A stretch of 64,000 nucleotides of DNA from Paraburkholderia atlantica (GTDB lineage: Bacteria; Pseudomonadota; Gammaproteobacteria; Burkholderiales; Burkholderiaceae), in contig NZ_WHNQ01000001.1 in NCBI RefSeq assembly GCF_009362785.1, positions 186,001-250,000 of the forward strand, read 5' to 3'. The translations under genes were made by a program, and so were the position numbers. Position 1 is the first letter of the stretch. Every line of letters begins with the position of its first letter. Under the pieces are notes generated by a model, which saw only the letters and a list, made by a program, of their open reading frames with translations, was not told the DNA's origin and did not search any database. Of the stretch, positions 1 to 8,976 are shown in pieces.

Positions 1-1169
1 GCGAGTTCGAATGGCAGCTCGATCTCGAAGACGTGCACCTGAACATCGAAGCGCGTCTGACCGCGCTGATCGGCGACGCCGGCAAGCGCCTGCACACCGG
101 CCGCTCACGCAACGACCAGGTCGCGACCGACATTCGGCTGTGGCTGCGTGGCGAGATCGACCGCATCGGCGAACTGCTGACCGGGTTGCGCGTCGCGCTG
201 CTCGAAATCGCCGAGAAGAACGCCGCGACCATCATGCCGGGCTTCACGCACCTGCAGGTCGCGCAGCCGGTCACGTTCGGCCACCATCTGCTCGCCTACG
301 TCGAGATGTTCTCGCGCGACGCCGAGCGCATGGTCGACTGCCGCAAGCGCGTGAACCGTCTGCCGCTCGGCGCGGCCGCGCTCGCCGGCACCAGCTATCC
401 GATCGACCGTCACGCCGTCGCGAAGACGCTCGGCTTCGACGGCATCTGCGCGAATTCGCTGGATGCGGTTTCCGACCGCGACTTCGCGATCGAATTCACG
501 GCCGCCTCGGCGCTCGTGATGACGCACGTGTCGCGCTTCTCCGAAGAACTGGTGCTGTGGATGAGCCCGCGCGTCGGCTTCATCGATCTGGCCGACCGTT
601 TCTGCACCGGCTCGTCGATCATGCCGCAGAAGAAGAACCCGGACGTGCCCGAACTCGCGCGCGGCAAGACCGGCCGCGTGAACGGTCATCTGATGGCGCT
701 GCTCACGCTGATGAAGGGCCAGCCGCTCGCGTACAACAAGGACAACCAGGAAGACAAGGAGCCGCTGTTCGACACCGTCGATACGGTCGCCGACACGCTG
801 CGCATTTTCGCTGAAATGGTCGCCGGCATCACGGTCAAGCCGCAGGCGATGCGCGAGGCCGCGCTGCAAGGCTTCTCGACCGCGACGGACCTCGCCGACT
901 ATCTGGTCAAGCGCGGCCTGCCGTTCCGCGACGCGCACGAAGCCGTCGCGCTCGCGGTGCGCGTGTGCGCCGATCGCGGCTGCGATCTCGCGGACCTGAC
1001 GCTCGACGAAATGCGCAGCGAGTTGCCGAACGTCGCGCATCTGATCGGCGACGACGTGTTCTCGTATCTGACGCTGGAGGGCTCGGTGGCGAGCCGTAAT
1101 CATCCGGGCGGCACCGCGCCCGAGCAGGTACTGGCCGCGGTGAAAGCGGCGCGTACGGCGTTGAAGTAA
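1..1169 (+). CDS. argH: argininosuccinate lyase, 5' end cut by window
   Basis: Last step of arginine synthesis: argininosuccinate is split to arginine and fumarate in the cytosol. The frame is open from base 3 and its true start lies left of the window; the GTG at 33 is an internal Val ([11 protein letters not shown]), not a start. Fumarase/aspartase superfamily features are present: [13 protein letters not shown] near the visible N-terminus (substrate contacts) and the signature [15 protein letters not shown] at bases 609-653, carrying the catalytic serine loop. The C-terminal helical domain is complete and ends ...VKAARTALK. It is followed by a strong terminator, so it is the last gene of its transcript. 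Family assignment is secure. Confidence 0.96.
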   Translation, partial: EFEWQLDLEDVHLNIEARLTALIGDAGKRLHTGRSRNDQVATDIRLWLRGEIDRIGELLTGLRVALLEIAEKNAATIMPGFTHLQVAQPVTFGHHLLAYVEMFSRDAERMVDCRKRVNRLPLGAAALAGTSYPIDRHAVAKTLGFDGICANSLDAVSDRDFAIEFTAASALVMTHVSRFSEELVLWMSPRVGFIDLADRFCTGSSIMPQKKNPDVPELARGKTGRVNGHLMALLTLMKGQPLAYNKDNQEDKEPLFDTVDTVADTLRIFAEMVAGITVKPQAMREAALQGFSTATDLADYLVKRGLPFRDAHEAVALAVRVCADRGCDLADLTLDEMRSELPNVAHLIGDDVFSYLTLEGSVASRNHPGGTAPEQVLAAVKAARTALK

Positions 1170-1229
1170 TCGGTGATTGGGCCGCGTCGTGAGCCTTGGC
1201 TCGCGGCGTGGCTGGTTGAACCGAGATCG

Positions 1230-1266
1230 AAAAAGGCGAACCCTTTCGGCGGGCTCGCCTTTTTTA
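1230..1266 (+). terminator. rho-independent terminator of argH
   Basis: Inverted repeat aaaaaggcga / tcgccttttt about 60 bases after the argH stop, ending in a T run. A second small hairpin (gcccgcc-agaa-gcgggc, 1306-1322) lies just beyond. It has A-rich DNA on its left, so it would look like a terminator only for leftward transcription. No other feature is visible up to the next gene at 1533. Confidence 0.85.
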
Positions 1267-1532
1267 TTGCCGCGTGTGATCGGCGAATCGCAGGCAAAAG
1301 AAAGCCCGCCAGAAGCGGGCCGAAAAGACTTCCACCGATGCCTCAGCATGAGGCCACCAGAGTGTAGGCGGGTTTCGCTCGCCGACCAACGCGCGCACAT
1401 TTCCGGCCATTACATCGGCAAGCAAAGCGCCCCGTCGGAGCACGCGCAATGACATCCAGCGGGCGAACGCCAATTGAATCCCGGCGGTTTTTGACTACCA
1501 TTCAATCAGGTTCTCCTCGCGGTTGGTCGACG

Positions 1533-2063
1533 ATGCTCTCGCGCACTTCTCCCCCTCCTGTTCCCCGTGTGGCCCAGCACTTCTTCATCGCGGCACGCAG
1601 ACATCGGCTGTTGCTCGCCGTGCTCGGCGGCCTCGCCGTGGCCGGTTGCACGATCACTCCTCTGACGCGGCACGAAACCGTCAGCACACCGGTGGCCGCG
1701 ATCAACAGCGCGACGCTCGATCAATATCGCGACGCGGTCGCACGACGAATCGTCGAACGCAATCCGTCGTATGTGCTCCAGGGCAGACCTCAGCCGATGC
1801 TGCGCTCGCTGGTGGTGGTGTCGTTCACGGTCGATCGTGATGGACGCATCGTCCAGTCGTCGGTGTATCGCACCAACGGCGACGACGAAGCCGAAAGCAC
1901 CGCGCTCGCGTCGCTGCGCCGCTCGGCGCCGCTGCCGCTTCCGCCCGGCAAGCTGCTGAACGGGCGGGGCCAGCTCGAGCTATTCGAAGACTGGCTGTTC
2001 AACGACAACGGCAAGTTCCAGCTGCGCGAGCTCGCCTCGCCGCAAGCGGAAACGTACGACTGA
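1533..2063 (+). CDS. lipoprotein with TonB C-terminal-like domain
   Basis: A 176-residue envelope protein. I chose the ATG at 1533 because it places a lipoprotein signal correctly: basic n-region (AARRHR), hydrophobic segment LLLAVLGGLAVAG and lipobox VAGC with Cys39. Residues about 88-145 (SLVVVSFTVDRDGRIVQSSV...ALASLRRSAPLPLPP) have the beta-alpha-beta pattern of the TonB C-terminal domain, but the protein lacks the N-terminal anchor and Pro-rich arm of a true TonB. No exbB or exbD is adjacent, so a role in energised transport is not implied. It is a single gene with no strong Shine-Dalgarno sequence. Precise function unknown. Confidence 0.72.
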   Translation: MLSRTSPPPVPRVAQHFFIAARRHRLLLAVLGGLAVAGCTITPLTRHETVSTPVAAINSATLDQYRDAVARRIVERNPSYVLQGRPQPMLRSLVVVSFTVDRDGRIVQSSVYRTNGDDEAESTALASLRRSAPLPLPPGKLLNGRGQLELFEDWLFNDNGKFQLRELASPQAETYD

Positions 2064-2195
2064 GCGCGGTTGGCGCGTGCGCCGACACGCGCCATCACGC
2101 GCATCACCGCATCGGGCGGGCCACGCGTGACCTGCTCGAGTCATGGCGCATCGCTCTTAACGCACCCCTCGTTGCCGCTCGAGCTTACGTCGCCA

Positions 2196-2225
2196 TTGCT
2201 GCGCGACGAGCGCGCTCGCTATAAT
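2196..2225 (+). promoter_or_regulatory. sigma70-like promoter for the MFS gene
   Basis: TTGCTG (2196-2201), an 18-base spacer, then a perfect TATAAT (2220-2225). This would give a 5' leader of about 200 bases before the ATG at 2437. I see no conserved riboswitch motif in that leader, and the interval 2064-2436 holds nothing else I can name. Confidence 0.5.
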
Positions 2226-2436
2226 TTTCGGATTCCCCGCGCCGGAGCCTTCCGGCATGGCTCACGCCGCCCGCACACCCGCCGGCGCGGCGCATGAGCC
2301 GACTGCAGTGCCGCGACGCCACCCGCGTGCGGCGCCCAAACCTATACCTCAACGAGGATGCCGCCCTTGCGCGCGCCGCCTGTCTGCGAAGCAAGGCTCA
2401 GCGCGCCGCGGCCCCACGACAATTGGAGACCCCTGC

Positions 2437-3744
2437 ATGTCCACTTCGCCGATTTCCGCGGCTCAGCCCGCAAGCGGGCAAAACAGTAGCGCGCGGATCA
2501 TCTTCGCGAGCTTCATCGGCACCGCGATCGAGTTCTACGATTTCTATGTCTACGCGACCGCCGCGGCGCTCGTGATCGGACCGGTGTTCTTCCCGCACGG
2601 CTCGGCCACCGCGCAAGCGCTGTCGGCGTTCGTCACGTTCGGCATCGCGTTCGTCGCGCGACCGATCGGCTCGTTCCTGTTCGGCCACTTCGGCGACCGT
2701 ATCGGCCGTAAGTCAACTTTGGTCGCGTCGCTGCTCGTGATGGGCGTGTCGACCACGCTGATCGGCTTCGTGCCGGGCTACGACGCGATCGGCAGCCTCG
2801 CGCCGATCCTGCTGTGCGTGCTGCGTTTCGGCCAGGGTATCGGCCTCGGCGGCGAATGGGGCGGCGCCGCGCTGCTCGCCACCGAAAACGCGCCGGCCGG
2901 CAAACGCGGCTGGTTCGGCATGTTCCCGCAGCTTGGACCGTCGATCGGCTTTCTCGCATCCAACGGCCTGTTCTTCGCGCTCTCGATGTCGCTGTCCGAC
3001 GAGCAGTTCCGTAGCTGGGGCTGGCGCGTGCCGTTCCTCGTCAGCTCGGTGCTGGTCGCGCTCGGCCTGTATGTGCGGCTGAAGATCGCCGAGACGCCCG
3101 CGTTCCAGGCAGCGATCGAGCGCAAGGAACGCGTGCGCGTGCCGATCGCGACGCTGTTCTCGCAGCACTGGGTGCCGACCGTGCTCGGCGCGCTCGCGAT
3201 GGTGGTCTGCTACACGCTGTTCTACAACGCGACGACGTTCTCGCTGTCGTATGGCGTCGGCTCGCTGCATATTCCGCGGCAGACGTTCCTCGGCCTGCTG
3301 TGCATCGCGGTCGTGTTCATGGCAATCGCGACGCCGCTGTCGGCCCGCGCGAGCGACCGCTTCGGGCGCAAGCCGGTGCTGATCGTCGGCATCATCGCGG
3401 CGATCCTGTCGGGCTTCACGATGGCGCCGCTGCTCGGCAGCGGCGAGCCGTTGCTGGTGCTGCTGTTCCTCGTGATCCAGCTGTTCCTGATGGGCGTGAC
3501 TTTCGCGCCGATGGGCGCGCTGCTGCCGGAGCTGTTTCCGACCAATGTGCGCTATACGGGCGCCGGTGTCGCATACAACCTCGGCGGGATTCTCGGTGCG
3601 TCGGTCGCGCCGTATATCGCGCAGGTGCTTGCCGCGCATGGCGGCTTGCCGTGGGTCGGCGCGTACGTGTCGGTCGCGGCGGCCGTGAGCCTTGTCGGCG
3701 TGCTGTGCATGCGCGAAACGCGCAATGCGAGTCTGATGAAGTGA
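2437..3744 (+). CDS. MFS transporter, metabolite:H+ symporter (MHS) family
   Basis: A 435-residue inner-membrane carrier with about 12 membrane segments, of the type that imports organic acids or similar small metabolites with protons. MHS hallmarks: FASFIGTAIEFYDFY in TM1, motif A GHFGDRIGRKS at 83-93, the GQGIGLGGEWGGA stretch typical of ProP/ShiA/KgtP relatives, and a second motif-A copy (SDRFGRKP) between the halves. The start at 2437 follows ggaga with proper spacing; upstream in-frame starts would add an Arg/Pro-rich, non-membrane leader. The substrate cannot be read from sequence and no catabolic genes adjoin. Confidence 0.85.
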   Translation: MSTSPISAAQPASGQNSSARIIFASFIGTAIEFYDFYVYATAAALVIGPVFFPHGSATAQALSAFVTFGIAFVARPIGSFLFGHFGDRIGRKSTLVASLLVMGVSTTLIGFVPGYDAIGSLAPILLCVLRFGQGIGLGGEWGGAALLATENAPAGKRGWFGMFPQLGPSIGFLASNGLFFALSMSLSDEQFRSWGWRVPFLVSSVLVALGLYVRLKIAETPAFQAAIERKERVRVPIATLFSQHWVPTVLGALAMVVCYTLFYNATTFSLSYGVGSLHIPRQTFLGLLCIAVVFMAIATPLSARASDRFGRKPVLIVGIIAAILSGFTMAPLLGSGEPLLVLLFLVIQLFLMGVTFAPMGALLPELFPTNVRYTGAGVAYNLGGILGASVAPYIAQVLAAHGGLPWVGAYVSVAAAVSLVGVLCMRETRNASLMK

Positions 3745-3918
3745 TGCAATGCGAATCGACGCATCCACGCTTGCGTCGATTCGCGTTTGCCGAAGTTCGA
3801 CCGATGTCACACGCGCGCAGTTGTTACGCGACTTCGGCAGTATGCAGCGGGCATTATTGCCTCGCCGTTTCCGCTCGGCGGTCCGGGTAAATCCCCCGCC
3901 TTGCGCGTCTTTTTGACT

Positions 3919-3948
3919 TGCCTATACTCCCTGACATAACCCTATAAA
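3919..3948 (+). promoter_or_regulatory. promoter of the 59-residue membrane protein
   Basis: TTGCCT (3919-3924), 18 bases, TATAAA (3943-3948), placed 17 bases before the ATG at 3965. An overlapping TTGACT at 3913 could pair with CATAAC at 3935. Either arrangement supports transcription of the short gene downstream. Confidence 0.45.
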
Positions 3949-3964
3949 AACCAGGGAGACTCGC

Positions 3965-4144
3965 ATGAACGTCCATCTTCACAATGCCGATATCGTGATG
4001 ATCATCGCGCTGGCCTTGCTCGGCTCGCTATTGCTCGCGCTGCGCTTCCGCCCGGCGTCATGGAAATCCATCGTCGTCGAAGCGCTGGCCGCGAACGCCG
4101 CGGCCATTGCCGCGGTGGTCGCATTCGAAATGCTGGTCGCCTGA
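3965..4144 (+). CDS. small inner-membrane protein, 59 residues
   Basis: Unrecognised short gene. It starts at ATG 3965 after a good Shine-Dalgarno (cagggaga) and ends with TGA at 4142-4144. Translation begins MNVHLHNADIVMIIALALL and ends with a second Ala/Val-rich hydrophobic stretch, so it is predicted to be a two-pass membrane hairpin around a short basic loop (RFRPASWKS). The promoter-like elements and ribosome site argue that it is a real gene. It is convergent with the small lipoprotein at 4172-4303. No function can be inferred. Confidence 0.55.
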   Translation: MNVHLHNADIVMIIALALLGSLLLALRFRPASWKSIVVEALAANAAAIAAVVAFEMLVA

Positions 4145-4171
4145 GGTCAGTGGCTTCGGCCCGAGCGCGGC

Positions 4172-4303
4172 TTAGCGATAGTAGCCGTGATGGTAGTAGC
4201 CACCGCCGCCGTAGTAGTAGCCCGGCGCCGGCGCGATGACGCAGCCGCCGAGCGCCGACGCAAGCAGTGCGCCGGCCACGAGAGTCAGGATCAAGCGTTT
4301 CAT
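4172..4303 (-). CDS. tiny Gly/Tyr/His-rich lipoprotein, 43 residues
   Basis: The start at 4303 is set by a strong ribosome site (ggaga, 6 bases before ATG). It begins MKRLILTLVAGALLASALGG followed by Cys21: a clear lipoprotein signal with lipobox LGGC. The mature part is only about 23 residues, low-complexity and aromatic (PGYYYGGGGYYHHGYY). Comparable very short Gly/Tyr-rich lipoproteins are common in Burkholderiales and have no assigned function. The His-Tyr tail could bind metal, but that is speculation. Longer in-frame starts upstream would destroy the signal peptide and lack a ribosome site. Confidence 0.68.
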   Translation of the reverse strand: MKRLILTLVAGALLASALGGCVIAPAPGYYYGGGGYYHHGYYR

Positions 4304-4730
4304 GTTGTTCTCCATCGAGTCAGATTGATTCGAGCGCAAACCCCGAATGACCCGATTGGACACGATGCGCGCTGCGCCGAGCGTTGCCATTTGTAAGGGA
4401 AGATCACCGGGCTGTTACAGGATCGGCGCGCCGGATCGGCCCGGTCGATCGACACGCCCCGCTGTCACCTGATCACGCCGCCAGGGCGGAAAACACCGCC
4501 TATACTCCGTTGAGTGCACCGTCGCGATAGAAGCCTTGCTGGCCGCACCAGCGTCGCCGCAACGGAACGGTTCAACGCGCGCCGCGCGAGGCTCGATGTA
4601 CCGCGACCTACCGGTTGGCCGCCTTCGCGTGCGCGCATCGGACGCCGCGGTGTCCAACGAAAAGCGACAGTTTTAACAGACGTGTAATCGATTCCTCTCC
4701 GCCCGCTGTTCCCCGACACGGGCGTTCTTT

Positions 4731-4790
4731 GAGGCGCGACGATGCAGTCCCCGCCCGTAAGGGTGGACTACGCGTCGCGCCTCTTTTTCT
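4731..4790 (+). terminator. strong orphan rightward terminator-like hairpin
   Basis: Eleven-base perfect stem gaggcgcgacg (4731-4741) / cgtcgcgcctc (4773-4783) with an inner pairing agtcc/ggact, followed by tttttctttt. The T tract lies on the + strand, yet both flanking genes (4172-4303 and waaC) run on the - strand. It therefore ends an unidentified rightward transcript, or serves waaC weakly as a factor-aided terminator. The rest of 4304-4825 contains no convincing gene; a TATACT at 4501 is the best -10-like element. Confidence 0.5.
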
Positions 4791-4825
4791 TTTGCGCAAA
4801 CGATTGCGCGATCGCGAGAACGAAC

Positions 4826-5830
4826 TCAGGCGGCGGCCGATCCCTGCTGCATCCCGAGCACCGGCTCTGCCGCGTATACATAGTCGATCGCTTCGAGTGC
4901 CGCGCTGATGGGCGGCACCGAGCGACCGTCGCCGATCGAAGTAGAGCGATACGGCGTCTCGACGCCGCAATGCGACGGCGACGTCGCGACGAAGATCATC
5001 ACGGTGCGCTTCTGCAGCGCATGCGCGAGATGCACGAAGCCCGTATCGGTACCGACCACGAGCGCGCACGCGTCGATCATCTGCGCGACTTCGGTCACGC
5101 TCATTGGCGGCAACACCGTCGCGCCCGGTACCTGTGCGCAGATCTGCCCGGCTTCGGCGAGCTCGCCGTCCGAACCCCACGGCAGAACCACACGAAAACC
5201 GCGCTCGCTCAACTCGCGCCCAACAGCCACCCAATGCGTGAGCGGCCATTTTTTGTCGGCTTTCGAGGTGGCATGAAACAGCGCCGCGACAGGCGCGTCC
5301 TGCGTCGCGAACGGCTGCGGGACGGCGTCGGGTAGCTGCAGGTCGTAGATGGGTGGCCCTTCGACTTCGTAGCCGAGCGCCTCGCTGGCGCTGATGCGCA
5401 TGCCGTGCCACGCGCTGCCTTGCGGGCGTGGCCCGAAACGTCCGGTATAGGCGAACGCGGCGCCTCGCTCGCCCAGATCCTGAGATTGATAGCCGATGCG
5501 CCGCGACGAGCGCGCGAGGAATGCGATGATCGCGCTCTTGTAGACGCCGTGAATGTCGATGATGTAGTCGTAGTGATACGCGCGCAGCTCGCCGATCGAT
5601 GCCAGGATCGCCTTCAGATCGCTCCAGCGACGCGCCTTCTTGAAGCGGCGCAGCGGCGCGCACAGCACGCGATCGACGCCCTGGCTCCACTGCACGACTT
5701 GCGCAAATGCTTCGTCCGCCGCCCAATCCACCTGAACACCAGGAAATGCGCGTTTGATATCGGCGACGACTGGCAACGCCTGCACGATATCGCCTAGTGA
5801 AGTGACCTTGACGATTAGGATTCGCTTCAT
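4826..5830 (-). CDS. waaC: lipopolysaccharide heptosyltransferase I
   Basis: A 334-residue GT9 enzyme that adds the first heptose to Kdo of lipid A during inner-core LPS assembly at the cytoplasmic face of the inner membrane. Seen: the N-terminal Rossmann start MKRILIVKVTSLGDIVQALP, typical of WaaC/WaaF, and the C-terminal nucleotide-sugar site GTDTGFVHLAHAL near 255-270. Length matches E. coli WaaC (about 320). The KVTSLGDI form and the HATSKADKKWP segment favour heptosyltransferase I over II. It starts at 5830 with a short SD (aaggga) and is divergent from the ClC gene. No other LPS genes are adjacent. Confidence 0.9.
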   Translation of the reverse strand: MKRILIVKVTSLGDIVQALPVVADIKRAFPGVQVDWAADEAFAQVVQWSQGVDRVLCAPLRRFKKARRWSDLKAILASIGELRAYHYDYIIDIHGVYKSAIIAFLARSSRRIGYQSQDLGERGAAFAYTGRFGPRPQGSAWHGMRISASEALGYEVEGPPIYDLQLPDAVPQPFATQDAPVAALFHATSKADKKWPLTHWVAVGRELSERGFRVVLPWGSDGELAEAGQICAQVPGATVLPPMSVTEVAQMIDACALVVGTDTGFVHLAHALQKRTVMIFVATSPSHCGVETPYRSTSIGDGRSVPPISAALEAIDYVYAAEPVLGMQQGSAAA

Positions 5831-6048
5831 TGAGGGTCCCTTCGTTTTCCGAAGTGGAAACTATTCTAGCTGACGTTTTTACCGCTCCCTCGCCAAATGG
5901 GCATCGCGCTGTCCGGTTCTCGATACGGCGAATGACAACAAAAGGTCTGCGCCTGACGATCCAGCGTAGTTCATTTTTTCAAAAGTCTTTCACGCGTTCT
6001 GGTCGGTCCCGCACGTTTTATACTTTGGCCTTTGCACTAATCCAATTC

Positions 6049-7485
6049 ATGTCCCGGCCCTTCCCTTCCCGTTCGCACGCTGTCATGCGTCGCGCGAAAC
6101 GCCTGTGGCGGCAATACGGCATCTTCTGGCTCGGTGCCATCGGCGTCGGTCTGGTCGCGGTGCTCTATGCGCGCCTGATCGACTGGGGCTATGACGCGTT
6201 TCTCGATCTCCGGCAGCGGCATCCGTGGGCACCGCTCGTGATCACACCCGCGGTCGCGGCACTCGCGGTCTGGCTCACCCGCAAGTTCTTTCGTGGCTCC
6301 GAGGGCAGCGGCATCCCGCAGGTGATCGCGACGCTGCACACGAAGCAGCGCGGGTACGGCGCGAGGCTGCTATCGCTGCGAATTCTGCTCGGCAAGATCG
6401 GCGTATCTTTTATCGCGATTCTCGGCGGCTTGACGATCGGCCGTGAAGGACCGACCGTGCAGGTGGGCGCCGCGCTGATGTTCAATCTGCGCCGCTTCTA
6501 TCCGCGCTCGAATGCACAGATAGAACGTCAGCTCGCGTTGGCGGGCGCGGCAGCGGGTCTATCGGCGGCGTTCAATACACCGCTCGCGGGCGTCGTGTTC
6601 GCAATCGAGGAATTGACGCGCAGCTTCGAGGCGCGCACGAGCGGTGTGCTGATCACGGCGATCGTCGTTGCGGGGGTTGTCGCGCTGGGCTTGAACGGCA
6701 ACTACACGTATTTCGGCACGATCAGGATTGGCGCGCATTTCCCCGATCTGCTGGCCGTCGCGGTGGTGCTCACCGCGATCGTCACGGGAATCGCGGGCGG
6801 CATCTTCGGCTGGCTGCTGCTCAATACCGCGCGCTGGATTCCGGCGCCGCTGCGCCGGTTGCACGGCGAGCGGCCGGTCGTGTTCGCCGCGCTGTGCGGC
6901 TTCGCAATCGCCGTGGTCGGCGTGATTGCGGGCGGCACGACGTTCGGCAGCGGCTATACCGAAGCGCGTGGCCTGCTCGAGGGACACGGGCAGTTGTCGG
7001 TGTTCTATCCGTTCCTGAAGATGATCGCGATGGTTGGCTCGTACCTGCCGGGCATTCCGGGCGGCATCTTCGCGCCGTCGCTGTCGATCGGCGCGGGCTT
7101 CGGCAATCTGCTGCACATCGTGTTCGGTTCGATGCAGTTGCCGATGCTGATCGCGCTCGCGATGGTCGGTTACCTGGCCGCGGTCACGCAGTCGCCGATC
7201 ACGTCGTTCGTGATCGTGATGGAGATGATCGACGGCCACGCGCTCGTGATTTCGCTGATGGCCACCGCGTTGATCGCGAGCCGCGTATCGCGCCTGTTCG
7301 CACCGCCGCTCTATGAGTCGCTCGCCGAGCGCTACATGGCGCCGCTGCCGCAACCGGCGCCCGCGCCGGTGCCGGAAGTGCCCGAGGCCGAGGTGCCGGA
7401 AGCGGAAAGCGTCGACGGCGAGCCGCCCGCAGGTGATAGCGGAGACGACCTCACGACGGATACGTCCGGCTCGCCGCGTCAGTAG
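6049..7485 (+). CDS. ClC-family chloride/proton antiporter
   Basis: Membrane protein of 478 residues from ATG 6049. A TATACT at 6018-6023 fits a promoter just upstream; no strong SD is visible, so the N-terminus is uncertain and ATG 6085 is possible. All ClC selectivity motifs are present: GSGIPQ, GREGP with the gating glutamate, and GIPGGIFAP. The internal proton-path glutamate is kept (FAIEEL, matching E203 of ClC-ec1), as is the Tyr of PLYESL, so exchange rather than a passive channel is likely. The C-terminus is a Pro/Glu-rich acidic tail with no CBS domains. It overlaps the convergent small lipoprotein gene by 7 bases. Confidence 0.88.
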   Translation: MSRPFPSRSHAVMRRAKRLWRQYGIFWLGAIGVGLVAVLYARLIDWGYDAFLDLRQRHPWAPLVITPAVAALAVWLTRKFFRGSEGSGIPQVIATLHTKQRGYGARLLSLRILLGKIGVSFIAILGGLTIGREGPTVQVGAALMFNLRRFYPRSNAQIERQLALAGAAAGLSAAFNTPLAGVVFAIEELTRSFEARTSGVLITAIVVAGVVALGLNGNYTYFGTIRIGAHFPDLLAVAVVLTAIVTGIAGGIFGWLLLNTARWIPAPLRRLHGERPVVFAALCGFAIAVVGVIAGGTTFGSGYTEARGLLEGHGQLSVFYPFLKMIAMVGSYLPGIPGGIFAPSLSIGAGFGNLLHIVFGSMQLPMLIALAMVGYLAAVTQSPITSFVIVMEMIDGHALVISLMATALIASRVSRLFAPPLYESLAERYMAPLPQPAPAPVPEVPEAEVPEAESVDGEPPAGDSGDDLTTDTSGSPRQ

Positions 7486-7589
7486 ACGACCACGCGCGGC
7501 GCATGCACATACAGCGGCCGCGCGAGCACGACGACGCAGCCGGCCAGCATCACCGCCAGCGCGGCGAGCACGAGCAGATTCTTTGTCAT
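7479..7589 (-). CDS. tiny lipoprotein, 36 residues
   Basis: Begins MTKNLLVLAALAVMLAG with lipid-acceptor Cys18 (lipobox LAGC), then a short tail VVVLARPLYVHAPRVVVY. The ATG at 7589 lies about 9 bases after ggag; the nearer ATG at 7595 is too close to it. The stop overlaps the end of the convergent ClC gene. As with the gene at 4172-4303, almost nothing remains after lipidation, so it may be a small outer-membrane-associated peptide of unknown role. Size lowers confidence, but signal peptide, lipobox and ribosome site agree. Confidence 0.55.
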   Translation of the reverse strand: MTKNLLVLAALAVMLAGCVVVLARPLYVHAPRVVVY

Positions 7590-7762
7590 TCGCATCTTCT
7601 CCACGGTCACGTTGATCTGCACGATCAAAGGCGCGCCATTGGCACGCCCGCCGTGGAGGCGCGAAGAGGCGGCTTCACAGAGAAGCCAGAGGAACAGCCG
7701 AACGCCGCACGGCATCGCGTCGAACCAACACGACGCAATGCGACGTCCTGCACATGATGCGA

Positions 7763-7780
7763 GATGGACCGCGGTCCATC
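7763..7780. other. perfect 18-bp palindrome after minE
   Basis: gatggaccgcggtccatc is its own reverse complement. It sits 6 bases beyond the minE stop with no T tract on either side, so it is not a standard intrinsic terminator. It could be a protein-binding operator or a loop-less cruciform ending the min transcript. Nothing else is recognised between 7590 and 7786. Confidence 0.35.
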
Positions 7781-7786
7781 CGAAGC

Positions 7787-8041
7787 TCAGGCCTGCGGTA
7801 TTTCGATCTTGACTTCGAGCACCTCGAGATCGTCCTGACGCTCGAGACTCACGCGAATGTCGTCATCGGAAATCTTCACGTACTTCGAGATCACGGCCAC
7901 CAGTTCGCGTTGCAACGCAGGCAGATAATCGGCGGGTGCATGACCGCCGGCGCGCTCGTGCGCGATGATCAACTGCAGGCGTTCCTTCGCTACCGACGCG
8001 GACTTCTTTTTCTCGCCCAGCAAAAACGAAAGAATCGACAT
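7787..8041 (-). CDS. minE: cell division topological specificity factor MinE
   Basis: 84 residues, the normal MinE length. It stimulates MinD ATPase at the membrane and drives pole-to-pole oscillation, confining MinCD inhibition to the poles. The N-terminus [22 protein letters not shown] combines the membrane-targeting amphipathic stretch with the contact helix for MinD ([14 protein letters not shown], about 18-31). The C-terminal topological-specificity domain contains [21 protein letters not shown]. It is the last gene of minC-minD-minE, 14 bases after minD. Confidence 0.96.
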   Translation of the reverse strand: MSILSFLLGEKKKSASVAKERLQLIIAHERAGGHAPADYLPALQRELVAVISKYVKISDDDIRVSLERQDDLEVLEVKIEIPQA

Positions 8042-8055
8042 TACGTGCGCTCCCC

Positions 8056-8871
8056 TTACTTGGTGCCGAAGAGGCGCTGCAGCAGCCCGGGCTTCTGGTA
8101 ATCGACAAAGCGAAGCGATTTCTGCTCGCCGAGGAAACGCGACACGACGTCCTTATAGGCTTCGGCCACATCGGTGCCGTCCAGATGCACGGCCGGCAGA
8201 CCCTGGTTCGACGCGTGCAGCACCGCTTCCGATTCCGGAATCACGCCGATCAGATCGATGCGCAGAATTTCCTGAATGTCGGTCAGCGACAGCATTTCGC
8301 CTTCGCTGACACGCTTCGGGTTGTAGCGGGTAATCAGCAGATGCTCCTTGATCGGCTCCTTGCCTTCGATCGCACGCTTGGTCTTCGACGACAGGATGCC
8401 GAGAATGCGGTCGGAGTCGCGCACCGACGACACTTCCGGGTTCGTCACGATCAGCGCTTCGTCGGCGAAGTGCATCGCAAGCAGCGCGCCCGACTCGATA
8501 CCGGCCGGCGAATCGCAAACGATGTATTCGAAGTCCATCGCGATCAGATCGTTGATGACCTTTTCGACGCCTTCCATCGTCAGCGCGTCCTTATCGCGCG
8601 TCTGCGATGCCGGCAGGATGAACAGGTTTTCGCACTTCTTGTCTTTGATCAGCGCCTGGTTCAGATTCGCTTCGCCTTGAATCACGTTGATCAGGTCATA
8701 CACGACGCGGCGCTCGCAGCCCATGATGAGGTCGAGGTTGCGCAGGCCGACGTCGAAGTCGATCACGGCGGTCTTGCTGCCGCGCAACGCGAGGGCCGAC
8801 GCAAAGCTCGCGCTCGTGGTCGTCTTGCCCACGCCACCCTTGCCCGAAGTCACCACAATGATTTTTGCCAT
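8056..8871 (-). CDS. minD: septum site-determining protein MinD
   Basis: 271-residue membrane-cycling ATPase that recruits MinC. Deviant Walker [11 protein letters not shown] at 9-18 with signature Lys11 and catalytic Lys16; switch and Walker B regions are typical of MinD ([26 protein letters not shown]). The C-terminal amphipathic membrane-targeting helix is present ([13 protein letters not shown]). It lies between minC (105 bases upstream) and minE (14 bases downstream). Confidence 0.97.
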   Translation of the reverse strand: MAKIIVVTSGKGGVGKTTTSASFASALALRGSKTAVIDFDVGLRNLDLIMGCERRVVYDLINVIQGEANLNQALIKDKKCENLFILPASQTRDKDALTMEGVEKVINDLIAMDFEYIVCDSPAGIESGALLAMHFADEALIVTNPEVSSVRDSDRILGILSSKTKRAIEGKEPIKEHLLITRYNPKRVSEGEMLSLTDIQEILRIDLIGVIPESEAVLHASNQGLPAVHLDGTDVAEAYKDVVSRFLGEQKSLRFVDYQKPGLLQRLFGTK

Positions 8872-8976
8872 TACCCTTACCTTGTGTTCGTCAAATGCGT
8901 CAATTGGTGCGCGGCGCGCGTCGCCCTGAAACGCCGCATGCCGAAATCGCTCGGGCAGCGCGCGTTTCTCGGCGCT

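Noticed and set aside
4500..4795. 6S RNA
   Set aside because: The ends do not pair into the long closing stem with a central bubble, and ygfA is not adjacent.
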